Shown: positions 1-8,639 of the stretch, one piece after another | Numbering within the stretch: the first letter of the stretch is position 1 | How the letters are laid out: every line of letters begins with the position of its first letter | Assembly: GCA_943332615.1 (NCBI GenBank) | Contig: CALQQB010000011.1 | Coordinates: forward strand, 21,314-85,313 | DNA: 64,000 bases | From: Phenylobacterium deserti | GTDB taxonomy: Bacteria > Pseudomonadota > Alphaproteobacteria > Caulobacterales > Caulobacteraceae | Direction: 5' to 3' | The notes under the pieces: model-generated | Database searches by the model: none | What the model saw: the letters and a program-made list of their open reading frames with translations, nothing else | What the model was told of the DNA's origin: nothing | Translations under genes and position numbers: made by a program

Positions 1-775
1 CGCGGAGCAGCTTGACCTGCACATCAAGGGGAAGTTCGCCCACCTCATCCAGGAACAGGGTGCCGCCGTTGGCCTCCTGGAACTTGCCGAGGTGCTTGTC
101 GCTCGCCCCGGTGAAGCTACCCTTTTCGTGACCGAACAGGATGCTCTCGACCAGATTTTCGGGGATGGCGCCGCAGTTGACGGGGACGAAGGGCTTCCCG
201 GCGCGCTCCGACGAGCCGTGGACGGCGCGAGCGATCACTTCCTTGCCGACGCCGCTCTCGCCAGTGATCAAGATCGGGATAGACGACTTGGCGGCGCGTT
301 CTCCGATCCGCTTGACCATCTGCATGGGCGGCGACCCGCCGATCAGGTCGGCGAAGGTGGTGCGGCCAGACTGGTGCTTCTTCAACCGGTCAACTTCGCC
401 CTTCAGCGCGCCCATGGAGAGGGCGTTGCGGATCGAGACGGTGATCCGCTCGGGGCTGGCGGGCTTGACGAAGAAATCGCAGGCGCCGGCCTGCATGGCC
501 TGAACCACCGTGTCGATCCCGCCGGTGGCGGTCAGCACGATCACCGGCTGCTTGAAGCTGCGCGCGCGCATCTCGACCAGGGTATTTTGGCCGGAGATAC
601 CGGGCATCACAAGATCCAGCAGGATCACGTCGACCGAGGCGCCGGAGGTGAGGTGCTGGATGGCTTCGTCGCCGTTCTGGGCGTGGGCGACCGCGAACCC
701 GTCGCGTTCCAGAACCGCCTGGATCAGGCGTCGCTGGGTAGGGTCGTCATCGACGACAAGGACCGTTTTGGTCAT
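1..775 (-). CDS. tacA: Sigma-54-dependent response regulator, TacA-like (3' part lies outside the window)
   Basis: Two-component activator that opens sigma-54 promoters. I translated the minus strand from the ATG at 773-775; about 258 codons are present and the gene runs off the left edge. An N-terminal receiver domain (residues 1-120) begins [12 protein letters not shown] and has the phospho-acceptor Asp54 in LLDLVMPG and a Lys in FFVKPAS. A linker follows, then an AAA+ domain with Walker A GESGVGKE (Lys178), the sigma-54 contact loop written GSFTGA instead of GAFTGA, and Walker B LFLDEVGE. The C-terminal Fis-type helix-turn-helix is not in the window. The receiver plus AAA+ layout is certain. 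The TacA name (Caulobacter stalk and polar regulator activated by ShkA/ShpA) rests on remembered resemblance of the N-terminus and is an inference. Confidence 0.8.
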   Translation of the reverse strand, partial: MTKTVLVVDDDPTQRRLIQAVLERDGFAVAHAQNGDEAIQHLTSGASVDVILLDLVMPGISGQNTLVEMRARSFKQPVIVLTATGGIDTVVQAMQAGACDFFVKPASPERITVSIRNALSMGALKGEVDRLKKHQSGRTTFADLIGGSPPMQMVKRIGERAAKSSIPILITGESGVGKEVIARAVHGSSERAGKPFVPVNCGAIPENLVESILFGHEKGSFTGASDKHLGKFQEANGGTLFLDEVGELPLDVQVKLLR

Positions 776-880
776 AGCTCAAACACCCACCGGAATGGAC
801 GCTCGCTGTTCTGGCGAGGCCTTACTTCTGTGCCTGATTGCTACAGGGGAAGGGTAAAGGTGGCGTTTCGCAGACCTTCC

Positions 881-1513
881 TCAGGGATTAACGGGGAGCG
901 GCTCTTGCACGCGCCGGTTGACGTCGAAGATCGGCAGGAAGACACCTACCAGTGGGCCGACGGCGAAGGCGTAGAGCAGGGTGCCGACCCCCACCGTGCC
1001 GCCCAGCAGCCAGCCCAGCGCCAGAACGATGAGCTCGATGCCCGTGCGCACCGGGCCGATCGGCCAGCCGGTGAGCTTCACGACACCGGTCATCAGGCCG
1101 TCGCGCGGCCCTGGCCCCAGGCCCGCGCCGATGTAGAGGCCGCTGGCCACGCCGGTCAGCAGGACGGCGCACAGCAGGGCGGCAATCCGCAACGGCAGGC
1201 CCACCAGCGGTGGCAGGACCGCGAGGGTCAGGTCGGCCGTCGTCCCGATCAGCAGCACATTGGCGATGGTCCCGATCCCCGGCCGCTGGCGCAGCGGGAT
1301 CCACAGCAACAGCAGCAGCGCGCCCAGGCCGTTGGTGATCAGGCCGATGGTCAGGCCAGTGTGGTTGGCCGCGCCCTGGTGGAAGACGCTCCAGGGTCCG
1401 AGGCCAAGATCGGCGCGCACCATTACGCCTACGGCGGCGCCGTAGAGCGAGAGGCCGAGGATCAGCTGGGTGAGGCGACGGATCATGCCAAGCCAGATGC
1501 GGCCAACTGGCAT
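881..1513 (-). CDS. yczE: YczE/YitT-family membrane protein
   Basis: Integral membrane protein of 210 residues with five or so hydrophobic segments and the Gly-rich loops LGLGPWSV and GAGLGPGPRDGL that mark the YczE family. Substrate and function are unknown for the family; a transporter or exporter role is assumed. It is divergent from a MocR-type regulator with only 34 bp between the two start codons, the arrangement known as the YczR-YczE pair, so the regulator probably controls this gene. The ATG at 1511-1513 lies at the edge of an inverted repeat that could be the operator. Confidence 0.8.
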   Translation of the reverse strand: MPVGRIWLGMIRRLTQLILGLSLYGAAVGVMVRADLGLGPWSVFHQGAANHTGLTIGLITNGLGALLLLLWIPLRQRPGIGTIANVLLIGTTADLTLAVLPPLVGLPLRIAALLCAVLLTGVASGLYIGAGLGPGPRDGLMTGVVKLTGWPIGPVRTGIELIVLALGWLLGGTVGVGTLLYAFAVGPLVGVFLPIFDVNRRVQEPLPVNP

Positions 1514-1532
1514 TTGAAACTATAGCCAGTTG
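1504..1532. promoter_or_regulatory. Inverted repeat between yczE and the MocR gene, probable operator
   Basis: Perfect 8-bp arms CAACTGGC (1504-1511) and GCCAGTTG (1525-1532) are separated by 13 bp, giving 21 bp centre to centre, two helical turns on the same DNA face. The right half also forms AACT-N6-AGTT (1518-1531). The left arm overlaps the first codons of yczE. This suits a dimeric GntR/MocR regulator controlling both divergent genes; binding itself is inferred. Confidence 0.55.
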
Positions 1533-1547
1533 TGGGAAGGTGGCGCC

Positions 1548-2984
1548 ATGAGCCCGCGCCGCATCAGTCCAGCCTCGGTGATCCGCCTGCTCGGCGCCTG
1601 GCGCGGTGAGCGGACTGGCCCGGCCTACGGCCAGCTGGCCGACGGCCTGCGCCTGCTGATCCTGGACGGGCGGCTGCCTCTGGACCTAGTGCTGCCGGGC
1701 GAGCGGGAACTGGCCCAGGCGCTGGAGGTCAGCCGCACGACGGTGACCGCCGCGATGGCCCGGCTGCGCGACGACGGCTTTCTGGATCGCCGGCAGGGCG
1801 CGGGCGCACGGACCCGTCTGCCGTCTGGCCCCGGTGAACGGGGGGCCGGAACCCTGGCGCCCCTGGAGACCGACGGCCTGCTGGACCTGGCCTCGGCGGC
1901 GCCGCCGGCCAGCGAGGCGGTCCACGGCGCCTATGCCGCGGCGCTCAGCATGCTGCCGGCCCACCTGCCCCAGACCGGCTACGGCGCGCTCGGCCTGCTG
2001 CGGCTGCGCGAGGTGATCGCGGCGCGCTATGCGCGGCGCGGCCTGCCCACGGCGCCCGAGCAGATCATGGTCACCAATGGCGCCCAGCATGCCCTGGCCC
2101 TGATGCTGCGGCTGCTGGCCGGGCCGGGAGACCGGGTGGTGATCGACCACCCGACCTATCCGCACGCGATCGACGCCATCCAGCGGGCCTCCTGTCGCGC
2201 CGTGCCGGTGGGTCTGCCCGACCAGGGCTGGGACCTAGAGGGCGTCACCGCCGCCCTCAGCCAGAGCGGCCCCCGACTGGCCTATTTCATCGCCGACTTC
2301 CACAACCCCACGGGTCGCTGGATGGCCCCGGAGACCCGCGCCGCCATCGCGGCCGCCGCCCGGCGATCCCGCACCACCGTGATCTTCGACGAGACGCTGG
2401 TGGACCTGTGGCTGGACGGCCCGATCCAGCCCTATGCCTTCGAGGACGTGGAGGGCCTGGTGCGACTGGGTTCGATGGGCAAGAGTTTTTGGGGCGGCTT
2501 GAGGCTGGGCTGGATCAGGGCCGACCCCCAGACCATCCAGGCGCTGGGCCCTCGCCGCGCCTCCATAGACCTGGGCACCCCGCTGCTGGAACAGCTGGCC
2601 GCCGTCCATCTGCTGGGGAACGACGAGGCGCCGCTGGCCGCCCGCCGCGGGCTGGTGCGGGGCCGCCGCGACGGGCTGCTCGCCCTGATGGCCGAGCGCT
2701 TGCCGGACTGGCGCATCGCCTCTCCCCCGGGCGGTCTGTCGCTGTGGGCGGAGCTGCCGTCGGCGGTCTCTTCCTCTCTGGTGGCCACGTCTGAGCGTTT
2801 CGGCCTGCGCCTTGCGGCCGGCCCGCGGTTCGGGGTCGATGGGGCTTTCGAGCGTTTCCTGCGCGTACCCTATACCTTGCCTCCAGAGGATCTGGCGGAG
2901 GCGGTGGACCGGCTGGCGATGGCCTACGCGCGGTTGCGGCCGACTGGGACGCCAGCGCGGGCGTCGATGGGGGCGGTCGTCTAA
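1548..2984 (+). CDS. MocR-type regulator (GntR wHTH fused to class I aminotransferase domain)
   Basis: 478-residue transcription regulator. Residues 10-85 form a GntR winged helix (AYGQLADGLRLLILDG, then the recognition helix region in LEVSRTTVTAAMARL). Residues 115-470 form an aminotransferase fold that binds PLP as an effector, with the predicted Schiff-base Lys312 in GSMGKSFWGGLRLGW and the conserved FHNPTG motif. The ATG at 1548 is preferred over a TTG at 1530 because it gives the normal GntR N-terminus and leaves the intergenic inverted repeat free. It is divergent from yczE and probably belongs to the YczR subgroup, controlling that membrane protein and itself. The effector is unknown. 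Confidence 0.88.
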   Translation: MSPRRISPASVIRLLGAWRGERTGPAYGQLADGLRLLILDGRLPLDLVLPGERELAQALEVSRTTVTAAMARLRDDGFLDRRQGAGARTRLPSGPGERGAGTLAPLETDGLLDLASAAPPASEAVHGAYAAALSMLPAHLPQTGYGALGLLRLREVIAARYARRGLPTAPEQIMVTNGAQHALALMLRLLAGPGDRVVIDHPTYPHAIDAIQRASCRAVPVGLPDQGWDLEGVTAALSQSGPRLAYFIADFHNPTGRWMAPETRAAIAAAARRSRTTVIFDETLVDLWLDGPIQPYAFEDVEGLVRLGSMGKSFWGGLRLGWIRADPQTIQALGPRRASIDLGTPLLEQLAAVHLLGNDEAPLAARRGLVRGRRDGLLALMAERLPDWRIASPPGGLSLWAELPSAVSSSLVATSERFGLRLAAGPRFGVDGAFERFLRVPYTLPPEDLAEAVDRLAMAYARLRPTGTPARASMGAVV

Positions 2985-3081
2985 AGCCGTCAATGGCGAC
3001 CGGCCGGCCTTGATGAACGAGGGGCGGACGACGCTCGAAACCCTGCGGGCCAAGGCGCCGCCGCCGCACTCGACTTGAACG

Positions 3082-3321
3082 TCACCAGGTGTCGGACGAA
3101 TCCGACGGCCCGATATCGACGGGGGCGTCCGGAGAGACGTCGGTGACGCCCTTGACCCCCTTCAGGGCCTCGGCCACGTCGTCGTGGGCGGACCCCACGA
3201 CAACCCCGATCGCATCCATCTTCTCCTCGATAGTGAACCCGCGGTTCGCGAGTTCACGGGCCACCTCGCCGAACGCGTGGTCCGGCGAGGTGGTGACCAC
3301 CCAGCGCTTGGGTTGCGTCAT
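3082..3321 (-). CDS. Small inhibitor-I9-like protein paired with a subtilase
   Basis: 79-residue protein without a signal peptide. It begins 21 bp after the subtilase stop, preceded by GGGGAGA, so the two are probably co-transcribed. The predicted order is beta-alpha-beta-beta-alpha-beta (WVVTTS strand, helix FGEVARELANRG, strand IGVVVGSA, helix DDVAEALKG, strand VTDVSPD). This matches the ferredoxin-like fold of subtilisin propeptides and I9 inhibitors, including the closing pattern G-V-x-x-V-x-P-D. I infer a chaperone or inhibitor of the neighbouring S8 enzyme. Such short proteins are often catalogued as hypothetical, so the assignment rests on pattern and context. Confidence 0.6.
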   Translation of the reverse strand: MTQPKRWVVTTSPDHAFGEVARELANRGFTIEEKMDAIGVVVGSAHDDVAEALKGVKGVTDVSPDAPVDIGPSDSSDTW

Positions 3322-3342
3322 GGAAGGTCTCCCCGCGACCGC

Positions 3343-4665
3343 CTACTGGATCGCCTGCACCAGGCCGCGCCCGACCCTCCCTACAGGTTGCGGCAGGGCG
3401 CGCGCCAAGGCCAGCAGACGGTTGCGGAGCACAAGGCCCCGCATGGCCGGGCTGGTCTCGGCCAGCAGCGCCGCGCAGCCGGCGACGTGCGGCGTGGCCA
3501 TGCTGGTGCCGCTGAGGATGCCATGAAGCCGCGGGCGCGGCAGCGACGAGAACACATCGCGGCCGGGCGCGGCGATCTCGATCTTGCCCTGGCTCGAGAA
3601 GATGGAAGGCGCCAAGTTCTGATCGAGGGAAGCGACCGACACGATGGTTGGCGAGTTGGCCGGCGCCCCCGTCGGCGCCCCCGACAGGTTACCGGCCGCG
3701 GCGATGATCAGGCAGCCCGCGTTCAACGCCGCCTGGCCGGCGGCGGTATAGGCGGCCTGAACCCCGATCGACGCGCCCAGGGACATGGAGATCACCGGGC
3801 AGCGGTTGGCGATCGCCCAGTTCATCCCGGCCAGCACGGTGGCGGTGGTGCCGGACCCAGCGTTGGTCAGCACCTTGCCGACGAAGATCGGGGCGCGCCA
3901 GGCGACACCGTAGCGCTGGGTTGCGCCAGGCGGCGTCCTCGGGCCGCAGGCCGTGCCGATGGTGTGGGTGCCGTGGCCGTTCAGGTCCTGCACCGGTTGG
4001 CCCACGAAGCTGGCGGTGGTGAAGGCCCGACCGAGGAACTCGGGGTGGCCAAGGTCGAAGCCGGTGTCGAGAACGGCCACCTTGATGCCGACGCCGCTGC
4101 GGCTGCTGGTCGGCACGCGGCAGGCCTTCAGGCCCCAGGTGGCGCCCAGGACCTGCTCTTCGAACGTCGGGGGCTCCTTCAGTTCGCCGTTCCTGCCGTG
4201 GTCCTCCTCGAACTGGCCCCAATCGGCGGTGATGACACTGGCCGCGCGGGCGAAGCCGCGCAGATACTCGCTGGTCACGTTGTCGGCGAACATGAAGTGC
4301 TCGGGCTCGATGGCCTCGATCGGGCTGTCCGCGTCCAGGGCGGCCATGCTCATGCCGCGCGACTGGAAGGCGTCGCCGGACACCAGGGCGACCCCCAGTT
4401 CCGAGAAGTCGACGGCGTCGGCGTCTCCCACGTCCTGCATGGACATCGCCTGGTCGGTGAAGTCGCGGGCGTGCGCCACGCGCATCCCGGCGGCGGCCAG
4501 CGACGCCTGGCCCTCCTCGTGAGCGCCCTGCTTATAGGTGATGATGTAGCGACCGGTTTCCAGGGACTCGTCCCCTCGCTCGAGGGCGGCGAGGAGCAGG
4601 TCGTCGATGCTGCTGGAAGCTGGGGCGGGAGAGTGTCCGTTCGATGAGCTTGGGGACTTTGCCAT
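3343..4665 (-). CDS. S8 family serine peptidase (subtilase)
   Basis: 440-residue subtilisin-like endopeptidase. The catalytic triad is visible: Asp200 in VAVLDTG, His231 in NGHGTHTIG, Ser388 in SGTSMATPHVAG, with the oxyanion Asn326 in AAAGN. Residues 30-130 before the catalytic domain (GRYIITYKQ and onward) look like a propeptide region. There is no signal peptide or transmembrane segment; the N-terminus is Ser/Pro-rich, so the enzyme is either cytoplasmic or exported by a route not visible here. The ATG at 4665 has AAGGAAGG upstream. The small I9-like gene follows in the same operon. Confidence 0.92.
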   Translation of the reverse strand: MAKSPSSSNGHSPAPASSSIDDLLLAALERGDESLETGRYIITYKQGAHEEGQASLAAAGMRVAHARDFTDQAMSMQDVGDADAVDFSELGVALVSGDAFQSRGMSMAALDADSPIEAIEPEHFMFADNVTSEYLRGFARAASVITADWGQFEEDHGRNGELKEPPTFEEQVLGATWGLKACRVPTSSRSGVGIKVAVLDTGFDLGHPEFLGRAFTTASFVGQPVQDLNGHGTHTIGTACGPRTPPGATQRYGVAWRAPIFVGKVLTNAGSGTTATVLAGMNWAIANRCPVISMSLGASIGVQAAYTAAGQAALNAGCLIIAAAGNLSGAPTGAPANSPTIVSVASLDQNLAPSIFSSQGKIEIAAPGRDVFSSLPRPRLHGILSGTSMATPHVAGCAALLAETSPAMRGLVLRNRLLALARALPQPVGRVGRGLVQAIQ

Positions 4666-5024
4666 GTTGACCTTCCTTCAAGATCTTGTTGTGTGATTGT
4701 CGCGAGACGCTTTCCATATGTTGATGCTGCGCAAGTAGAGCGCATAGAGAAGTCGTCCGAGCGACGAGGGGCGCCGCCCGGCGGGGGTTACTGATGAGCT
4801 GGACTGGAGATCTTTGTACGCGATCACCCAGCACCATTATTTTACGGCGGGATACGCGTAAAGATTGAGTCTGTTCGCATTTTGGTTGTAAAGTTTTCGT
4901 GATTGCGGAACGGAACCCGCTAGATCCGGTGCCGCACAGCGCCGCGTCTGCACACGTTGAAGCAGAGCTCAGTTTGTGCCGAGGTTGCAGCCCGCCGTGG
5001 GGCCCGGCGCGTTAAGGCGCCGCC
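4666..5024. other. Intergenic region upstream of the subtilase gene
   Basis: About 360 bp without a convincing gene. It is more AT-rich than the neighbourhood around 4830-4910 and probably carries the subtilase promoter reading leftward. An inverted repeat TTTACG (4843-4848) / CGTAAA (4859-4864) with a 10-bp spacer could be a protein-binding site. No RNA gene was recognised. Confidence 0.4.
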
Positions 5025-5972
5025 GTGATAAAGGTCGCCCTGGCGCTCGGCGCATGGCTGTCGTCTGGCGCGCCGTTCGCGGCGGCGCAGCCTACAAGTC
5101 GCAGCGCGCAGTCTGCGGCCAGCCCGACCTGCAAGGCGCCTGGACCAACGCCGCCCTGACCCGGATCGAGCGGCCGGACGCCTTCGCAACGGTCATTGTG
5201 CCGCTGGACAAGGCTGGCGCGTTCGAGGCGCGCCAGAACGGCAAGCCCGCGCTCACCGACGATGTAGGGCAGGCTGACTCAGAATGGTGGGAACTGGGCA
5301 CGACTCTGGGCCGGGTGGGCGGCCAGGCGCGCGCGGCCTGGGTGGTGACGCCGGCGAATGGGCGTTTGCCCCTGACCGAGGCGGGCCGCCGCGTGATGAA
5401 CCCTCCGCCGCCGGGCTTCGACGGCCCCGAGGCTCGCCTGGGGTCTGAGCGATGCCTCAACGCCATCGGCACGCCCGCCGGCCCGCCGATGCTGAACGCG
5501 CCCTACGCCAACACCTACCAGATTGTGCAGACCGCCGGTCATGTGGCGATCCTGGTGGAGATGAACCACGACGTGCGGATCATCCGGCTGTCCGGCGCCC
5601 ATCCGCCGGCTGGCGTGCGGCTCTGGATGGGCGATTCGATCGGCCATTGGGAGGGCGAGACGCTGGTGGGAGACCACCAACCTGCGCTCCGACGAAGCCC
5701 TGCGCGGCGGGCCCGCGATCGGCCGGCTCTATGTCGCCGCCGGGGCCCGGGTGTTCGAGCGGTTCACCCGTACGGCCCGCGATGAGATCCGCTACGAATT
5801 CACCGTCGTGGACCCGAAAATCTACGCCCGGCCGTGGAGGGCCGAGATGGCCTTCCACCCCGCCAAGGGCCCGCAGTTCGAGTTCGCCTGCCACGAGGGC
5901 AACTATTCGATGCGGGGCATCCTGGGCGGGGCATGGGCCGTAGAAGCGGGGTCTAACGCAGCACCGCGCTGA
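5025..5972 (+). pseudogene. Secreted hypothetical protein, interrupted by two frameshifts
   Basis: Three reading frames together give one protein. A GTG at 5025 opens a signal peptide (VIKVALALGAWLSSG, then APFAAAQ). Near 5122, one missing base in a C run (AGCCCGAC where AGCCCCGAC would keep frame) shifts to the frame encoding DLQGAWTNAALTRIERP up to GDSIGHWEGETLV. Near 5670, two missing bases (GTGGGAG where GTGGTGGAG is expected) shift to the frame encoding ETTNLRSDEALR to the stop at 5970-5972. The shifts total three bases. The intact family, common in Caulobacterales and sphingomonads, has conserved motifs WMGDSIG-WEG-TLV, ERFTR and CHEGNY and no known function. The 3' end overlaps the convergent rocD end by 20 bp. 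Confidence 0.65.
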
Positions 5973-7167
5973 ACTGTTCCGCGATCCAGTCGGCCTGGGC
6001 GTCGGTGAGGATCAGGGGCGGGGCGATGCGGATGGTGTGGTCGTGGGTCTCCTTGGCCAGCAGGCCGCGCGCCCGAAGCGCCTCGCAGACCCGGCGCGCG
6101 CCGCCAGCGTCGGCGTGGAGCTCGACGGCGAGCATCAGGCCACGGCCGCGGACCTCCTTGACCGTCGAGGCCGGGATACCGGCGAGGTCGGCCTGGAGGC
6201 GTGCGCCGACGCGGGCGGCGTTCTCGACCATGCCTTCCTCGACCAGCACCTTCAGCGCCATGCGGGCGACCGCGCAGGCCAGCGGGTTGCCGCCGAACGT
6301 AGAGCCGTGTTCACCAGGGTGCAGGACATCCATGACCTCGGTGTTCGAGAGCACGGCGGAGACCGGATAGAAGCCGCCCGACAACGCCTTGCCCACCAGG
6401 GTCAGGTCCGCCTCGATGCCCTCGTGCTCTTCCGCAAGCAGCTTGCCGGTACGGCCCAGCCCGGTTTGAATCTCATCCAGGATCAGGATGACGTTGTGCG
6501 CCGTGCAGAGCTCGCGCACCCGCTTCAGATAGCCGGCGGGCGCGATGATCACCCCGGCCTCGCCCTGGATCGGCTCCACCAGGAAGGCCACGGTGTTGGG
6601 AGTGATGGTGCCTTCAAGGGCGACCGAATCCCCGTAAGGCACGGTATGGAAGCCCGGGGCAAAGGGGCCGAAACCGCCGCGGGCCTGCGGGTCGGTGGAG
6701 AAGCCGACGATGGCCACCGTGCGGCCGTGGAAGTTGTCGGCGACGACGATGATCTCGGCCTGGCCGGCAGGCACGCCCTTGACCTCATAGCCCCACTTGC
6801 GCGCCACCTTCAGGGCGGTCTCGACCGCCTCGGCGCCTGAGTTCATCGGCAGCGCCTTGTGCGAGTTCGTGAGCGCGCAGAGTTCTTCGTAGAAGGGTGC
6901 CAGCTGGTCGTTGCGGAAGGCGCGCGAGGTCAGGGTCAGGCGGCCGGCCTGCTCGGTCATCGCCGCCAGGATCCGCGGGTGACAGTGGCCCTGGTTCACC
7001 GCCGAATAGGCCGACAGGCAGTCCATGTAGCGGCGGCCGTCCACGTCCCAGACATAGACGCCCTCGCCACGCGACAGGACCACGTCCAGGGGCTTGTAGT
7101 TCTTCGCGCCGAAGCGGGCCTCGACGTCGATAAGGCGGGCGGCGCGGCTGAGGCTGATGTCGTTCAT
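5953..7167 (-). CDS. rocD: Ornithine--oxo-acid aminotransferase
   Basis: 404-residue class III PLP aminotransferase converting ornithine and 2-oxoglutarate to glutamate semialdehyde and glutamate in the cytoplasm. RocD hallmarks are present: [17 protein letters not shown] near the N-terminus, [19 protein letters not shown], and the PLP lysine in [15 protein letters not shown]. Start chosen at the ATG 7165-7167 (MNDISLS); the upstream in-frame extension overlaps the preceding gene and is not conserved-looking. It lies 11 bp after the guanidino hydrolase gene, so the two form an operon in which the hydrolase supplies ornithine. ArgD is an alternative but fits the N-terminal motif less well. Confidence 0.9.
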   Translation of the reverse strand: MNDISLSRAARLIDVEARFGAKNYKPLDVVLSRGEGVYVWDVDGRRYMDCLSAYSAVNQGHCHPRILAAMTEQAGRLTLTSRAFRNDQLAPFYEELCALTNSHKALPMNSGAEAVETALKVARKWGYEVKGVPAGQAEIIVVADNFHGRTVAIVGFSTDPQARGGFGPFAPGFHTVPYGDSVALEGTITPNTVAFLVEPIQGEAGVIIAPAGYLKRVRELCTAHNVILILDEIQTGLGRTGKLLAEEHEGIEADLTLVGKALSGGFYPVSAVLSNTEVMDVLHPGEHGSTFGGNPLACAVARMALKVLVEEGMVENAARVGARLQADLAGIPASTVKEVRGRGLMLAVELHADAGGARRVCEALRARGLLAKETHDHTIRIAPPLILTDAQADWIAEQFSAVLR

Positions 7168-7178
7168 GGCGGGGTTCC

Positions 7179-8048
7179 TTAGGCCGCGACGGTGCGGGCA
7201 GTACGGGGACGGCTGGCGCGGTCGAGGCGCAGGGTCATGCAATAGGCGGCCCCGCCCGACAGGATGAACGGGTCGAGATCGACCTGGATGAGGGCGTAGC
7301 CTTGGGCGGCCAGCTTGCGGCGCAGACTATCGGGGGCGCGGGCCATGATCACCCGAGCGTCGAGGTTGACGGCGTTGACGCAGAAGGCGGCGGCCTCTTT
7401 GTCGCTGGCCTCGATACGGTCGGTGGCCGGAATGCGGGCGCGGATCGTGGCCTGGGCTTCGGCGGTGAAGGCCGCCGGATAGTAGAGCAGCTTGCCGCCG
7501 GCCAGCGGGCAGAAACAGGTATCCAGGTGGTAGAAGCGGTCGCTGACGAGCTCGAGCGCCAAGGTGTCCTGGCCGAAGGTGGCGCCGACGACGTCCACGG
7601 CCTCACGGCTGGAGCGAGGGCCAAAGCCGCACCAGAACAGTCGGCGATCTGCGTCCCAGATCGCGTCGCCGGCCCCCTCATGGAACAGGCCCTCGGGCAG
7701 CTCGACCAGGTCATCGACCAGCCCGCGCGCCCGCAGGTTTTCGAAGGCTGCGCGGAACACCGCCTCCTCGCCCCGGCGCTCCGGGTGGCGGAACCGGGCC
7801 AGCAGCACCCGGCCGTCCAGCACCACAGCGGCATTGGCCGGGAACACCAGGTCGGGCAGGCCCTGCACCGCGCCGATCGTCTCGACGTGGGCGCCGGCCG
7901 CCTGCAGGGCCGCCTTGAGGGCCCGCGACCCGGCGCGCGCCTGCGCCGCCAGCGCCGGGCTCCAGGCCTCGGGCCGCATCCACGGATTGATCCGATAGCT
8001 GACGTCAAAAGCGGCGGGGTCGGTCATGAGGAAGTGCGGGCGGTCCAT
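7179..8048 (-). CDS. Arginine deiminase-related amidinohydrolase (DDAH/CtlX-like)
   Basis: 289-residue member of the guanidino-group modifying superfamily (pentein fold). Likely catalytic residues are Glu124 in LFHEGAGDA, His174 in FYHLDTCF and nucleophile Cys270 in [10 protein letters not shown]; Asn21 lies in the NPWM motif and Asp66 in PDLVFPANA. Related proteins are named CtlX (citrulline utilisation hydrolase) or arginine dihydrolase. Adjacency to rocD suggests release of ornithine from arginine or citrulline; the exact substrate cannot be read from sequence. The ATG at 8048 has AGGAG upstream, and the longer in-frame ORF to 8156 runs into the regulator gene. Divergent from an Lrp-type regulator. 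Confidence 0.78.
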   Translation of the reverse strand: MDRPHFLMTDPAAFDVSYRINPWMRPEAWSPALAAQARAGSRALKAALQAAGAHVETIGAVQGLPDLVFPANAAVVLDGRVLLARFRHPERRGEEAVFRAAFENLRARGLVDDLVELPEGLFHEGAGDAIWDADRRLFWCGFGPRSSREAVDVVGATFGQDTLALELVSDRFYHLDTCFCPLAGGKLLYYPAAFTAEAQATIRARIPATDRIEASDKEAAAFCVNAVNLDARVIMARAPDSLRRKLAAQGYALIQVDLDPFILSGGAAYCMTLRLDRASRPRTARTVAA

Positions 8049-8161
8049 GGGAGGCTCCTGCGAGGGACAGCCCCAACCTTGATCGCCGAAGGTGCTAGCG
8101 AATAGCAGGCAAGATGCTACAATTCGTTCTATGATCTGGCGAAATGATAGGATCAATTGAC

Positions 8162-8590
8162 ATGTTGATCGACGAGCTGGATCGTCGCCTCATCGCCCTG
8201 CTGCGCGCGGACTCGCGCAAGCCCGCCGCGGCGCTGGCGACCGCGCTGAAAGTCTCGCGCGGAACGGTGCAAAACCGTATCGACCGGCTGGTCTGGTCCG
8301 GGGTGATCCAGGCCTTCACCATCAGCACCCGGCCCGACGCCCAGACCCACCGGGTCCGCGCCGTGATGTCCATCGCTATCGAGGGCGAGCGCTCCGGCGT
8401 CGTGCTGCGGGCGCTTCAGGGCCTGCCGGAAGTCTCCGCCATCCACACTACAAACGGCCGCTGGGACCTGATCGCCGACTTGGACGTCGAGACCCTGGCC
8501 GACTTCAGCGTTGCCCTGGACCGCATCCGCCAGCTTGAGGGCATCGCCGTGACCGAGACCTCGATTCTGTTGGCCACGCACAAGTTCTGA
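8162..8590 (+). CDS. Lrp/AsnC family transcriptional regulator
   Basis: 142 residues: an N-terminal helix-turn-helix (LDRRLIALLRADSRKPAAAL, recognition helix in SRGTVQNRIDRL) and a C-terminal RAM ligand-binding domain (VRAVMSIAIEG, GLPEVSAIHTTNGRWDLIADL). The ATG at 8162 has TAGGA nine bases upstream; an ATG six codons earlier (8144) lacks a good ribosome site. It is divergent from the hydrolase-rocD operon with about 110 bp between, and probably responds to arginine, citrulline or ornithine to activate that operon, as Lrp-type regulators of arginine catabolism do in other proteobacteria. Confidence 0.87.
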   Translation: MLIDELDRRLIALLRADSRKPAAALATALKVSRGTVQNRIDRLVWSGVIQAFTISTRPDAQTHRVRAVMSIAIEGERSGVVLRALQGLPEVSAIHTTNGRWDLIADLDVETLADFSVALDRIRQLEGIAVTETSILLATHKF

Positions 8591-8639
8591 GCCGCGCTCG
8601 ACAGTAGCAGGCCGCCCACGACGGGAGTATGCCTTGGCC

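Noticed and set aside
92..1525. Long plus-strand reading frame (477 codons) across the response regulator and yczE.
   Set aside because: Low-complexity Arg/Gly/Gln composition; the minus strand encodes clear receiver/AAA+ and YczE proteins.
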